NCBI RefSeq assembly: GCF_964275005.1
Contig: NC_092702.1
Location: 4,983,501 to 5,047,500 of the forward strand
Reading direction: 5' to 3'
DNA from: Diadema setosum
Lineage: Eukaryota > Echinodermata > Echinoidea > Diadematoida > Diadematidae
DNA: 64,000 nt
A program made the position numbers and the translations under genes. Numbering within the stretch: position 1 is the stretch's first letter; each line of letters starts with the position of its first letter. Below are positions 62,491 to 64,000 of the stretch, one piece after another. The notes beneath the pieces are model-generated. The model saw nothing but the letters and a program-made list of their open reading frames with translations. It was not told where the DNA came from and searched no databases.

Positions 62491-62537
62491 TGCCTCCGCT
62501 ACGACGTGTCGCCGGAGGCATTATGGTTTCGGGCTGT
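62491..62537 (+). mobile_element. GCCTCCG...CGGAGGC hairpin head (truncated repeat)
   Basis: TGCCTCCGCTACGACGTGTC followed by GCCGGAGGCATTATGGTTTC is the head of a third (CCGT)-type family. It is cut off after CTGTTCATCCG, where the right arm's CACGAG array begins. Confidence 0.65.
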
Positions 62538-62548
62538 TCATCCGGGTG

Positions 62549-62935
62549 CACGTCACGAGACCGACACCCACGAGTCATACAGCCCACAAGTTATACAGCT
62601 CACAAGTCATACAGCCCACGAGTCATACAGCTCACAAGTCATACAGCCCACCAGTTATACAGCCCACGAGTTCGACACTGAGTGAATAAAGCCCACGAGT
62701 TCGACATCAAGTAAAATAAGCCCAGGAGTTATACGGCTCACGAGACCGACACTACGCACGAAAGGCTCATGAGACCGACAGTAAGCAAACAAAGCCCACG
62801 AGACCGACACTACACTTAAAAGGTCCACGAGACCGACGCTACGCATACAAGGCTCACGAGACCGACATGACGCAAAAGAAGTTCACCAGACCGACACTAA
62901 GCAAAGAAAGCCCACGAGACCGACAGGATGAACAA
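62549..62935 (+). repeat. CACGAG array, right-arm copy
   Basis: Exact order mirror of 60430-60868, including the aberrant unit CATGACGCAAAAGAAGTTCA at about 62866 (complement at about 60480). Two 16-17 bp units fewer than the left copy by eye. Confidence 0.85.
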
Positions 62936-63860
62936 CGCCACCTATGGACCAATAAATTGTATAGGGTGTCCTGATAATAGCATAGGAAGATATGAGAGAG
63001 GGAAAAGAAGAGGTCGCCATCTCCGGCAGGGTGTTACCCTATCAGTTGCCCCCCCCCCCCCCCCCCCTTGAAATGATCAGGATCTTTAATTTTGTTTGCA
63101 TGGGTGTGTGCTTGTGAAAAAAAAATGAACAAAGTACAGTAAAAGTGTGTAACAGATCTTTCCACGATAAACCTGCGAGGGTGTTGATTTAGTATTAATA
63201 AAAGATAAAAAAAAAAATAACTGAATCGTCTATTAAGGTAGCGTTAGGGTTCGGAAAAAAACCAGATGCATCCATGAAAACAGCTATTGTATTTCATGAT
63301 AGAATGTACTGTTCGGAGGAGAATAACACAAGCCACAAAATTGAGGTGAATCCCTGCGATATAAAACGTTTTAATCAGTAGAATTACATTATAGTTACAA
63401 AGAAAATTACAAATAGATCTTACTGCAAAACTTCAAAGCGGGAGGGTAGAATATCTAAAATAGAATAAGCAACTAGTGAATCGGGAAAGAGAAGAGGTAA
63501 AATTTATAGCTTGTCCATCTTCTAGCTAAAAACTGGGAAAGCCTATCAAAAATAATACGATGGCATTATCAAAGCTTTAAAATTAATCCATACATCATTA
63601 TTGTCCTCTTTTAAATTCATTTTTGTTTTTTGTCTCTTTCTTGGGGGGCTGAAGAATACTAATTCTTCTATTTTTTTTATTTATCTATTTTTTTTTTTTT
63701 GGGGGGGGAGGGGGCATGAAGAATACAATTCAATTTTTCAACTCCCCAGAAGTATTTAGAAATACATATTTGATGACGTTCATAATTATGTACATGGTCA
63801 CCATCTTTCAACTGATAGCGTTACGAAATTACACCCGCCAGTATGTTATTTTTCGGGTCT

Positions 63861-64000
63861 AGGGCAATTACCCCCTGGGCAATTACCCCGCACCCTTCTC
63901 CTGGCCCTAATCCTTATCCTGATCCTGAACCTAACCCTAACCCTAACCTAAACTCCTAACCCTAAACCTAACCCTAACCCTAATCTTTACTCTAACCTTA
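63861..64000 (-). repeat. GGGCAATTACCCC/CCTAACC repeat, copy 3 (cut by window end)
   Basis: Begins AGGGCAATTACCCCCTGGGC and continues with CCTAACCCTAACCC units to the end of the window. Same family and orientation as the 37748 copy. Confidence 0.75.

Larger units (their letters stand above)
59480..63860. mobile_element. 4.4 kb inverted repeat (foldback-type element)
   Basis: Left arm about 59480-60868, right arm about 62549-63860. Landmarks on both arms: AGGTGGCGCTGTTCATCCTG and its complement near 60420/62930; GATCCTGATCATTTCA near 60276/63072; GTAACAGATCTTTCCAC near 60200/63150; GAAGAATACAATTC near 59625/63718. The inner third of each arm is a CACGAG array whose units match in order, including unusual variants. 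The spacer (60869-62548) contains 15-bp units, a second inverted CACGAG pair and an inverted CCCCGCC element. Only short open frames, made of repeat units, were seen. Confidence 0.85.

Noticed and set aside
60673-62689. Open frames made of HTAHESYSSQV-like repeats
   Set aside because: They read the CACGAG tandem array in frames without stops and appear on both arms and in several frames at once.

Overview
The window is eukaryotic, AT-rich animal DNA with long introns, GT-AG splicing and a very dense load of short DNA transposons. The types of repeats (many foldback MITEs, (CCGT)-headed elements, foldback blocks built of short tandem repeats) suggest a marine invertebrate deuterostome. An echinoderm is most likely, but this is an inference without database support.

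Four protein genes are supported. (1) HPS1, the BLOC-3 subunit, lies on the + strand at 9665-26637. I could join fourteen exons in phase into an 800-residue reading frame, though a short conserved stretch before exon 12 was not found. (2) A five-exon secreted protein on the + strand at 35617-41195 has a signal peptide, a short Cys-containing segment, one EGF-like module and a farnesoic-acid-O-methyltransferase-like (FAMeT) domain. Its exons close exactly in frame at 269 residues. (3) An SLC10-family sodium/bile-acid-type transporter lies on the + strand at 51309-52679, with its coding part in a single exon. (4) The two last exons of a short-chain dehydrogenase of RDH8/HSD17B1 type lie on the - strand at 57746-58359. 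Its 5' exons are not in the window.

Layout: 1-9600 is repeats, including hAT-derived blocks and microsatellites. 9.6-26.6 kb is HPS1, with MITEs in most of its large introns. 26.6-35.6 kb is intergenic and holds a complete 1.6 kb non-autonomous hAT element with an exact 8-bp target duplication, and stacked TTAA-ended MITEs. 35.6-41.2 kb is the EGF-FAMeT gene. 41.2-51.3 kb is intergenic and holds a 21-unit minisatellite, a tRNA-like foldback, an 0.87 kb foldback element, a LINE tail and tandem arrays. 51.3-52.7 kb is the transporter. 52.7-57.7 kb holds MITEs and a SINE. 58.4-64 kb is a remarkable repeat complex: mosaic CACGAG arrays, a 15-bp array, and a 4.4 kb inverted repeat whose arms of about 1.3 kb match unit by unit.

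The genes do not form a pathway. The most notable non-gene signals are the foldback complex at 58-64 kb and two repeat families carrying many perfect AGGTCAAAGGTCA sites, nine of them inside HPS1 introns. Short polymerase III-like (tRNA-like) cores between inverted arms are also notable. No retrovirus-like or capsid-bearing element was recognised.
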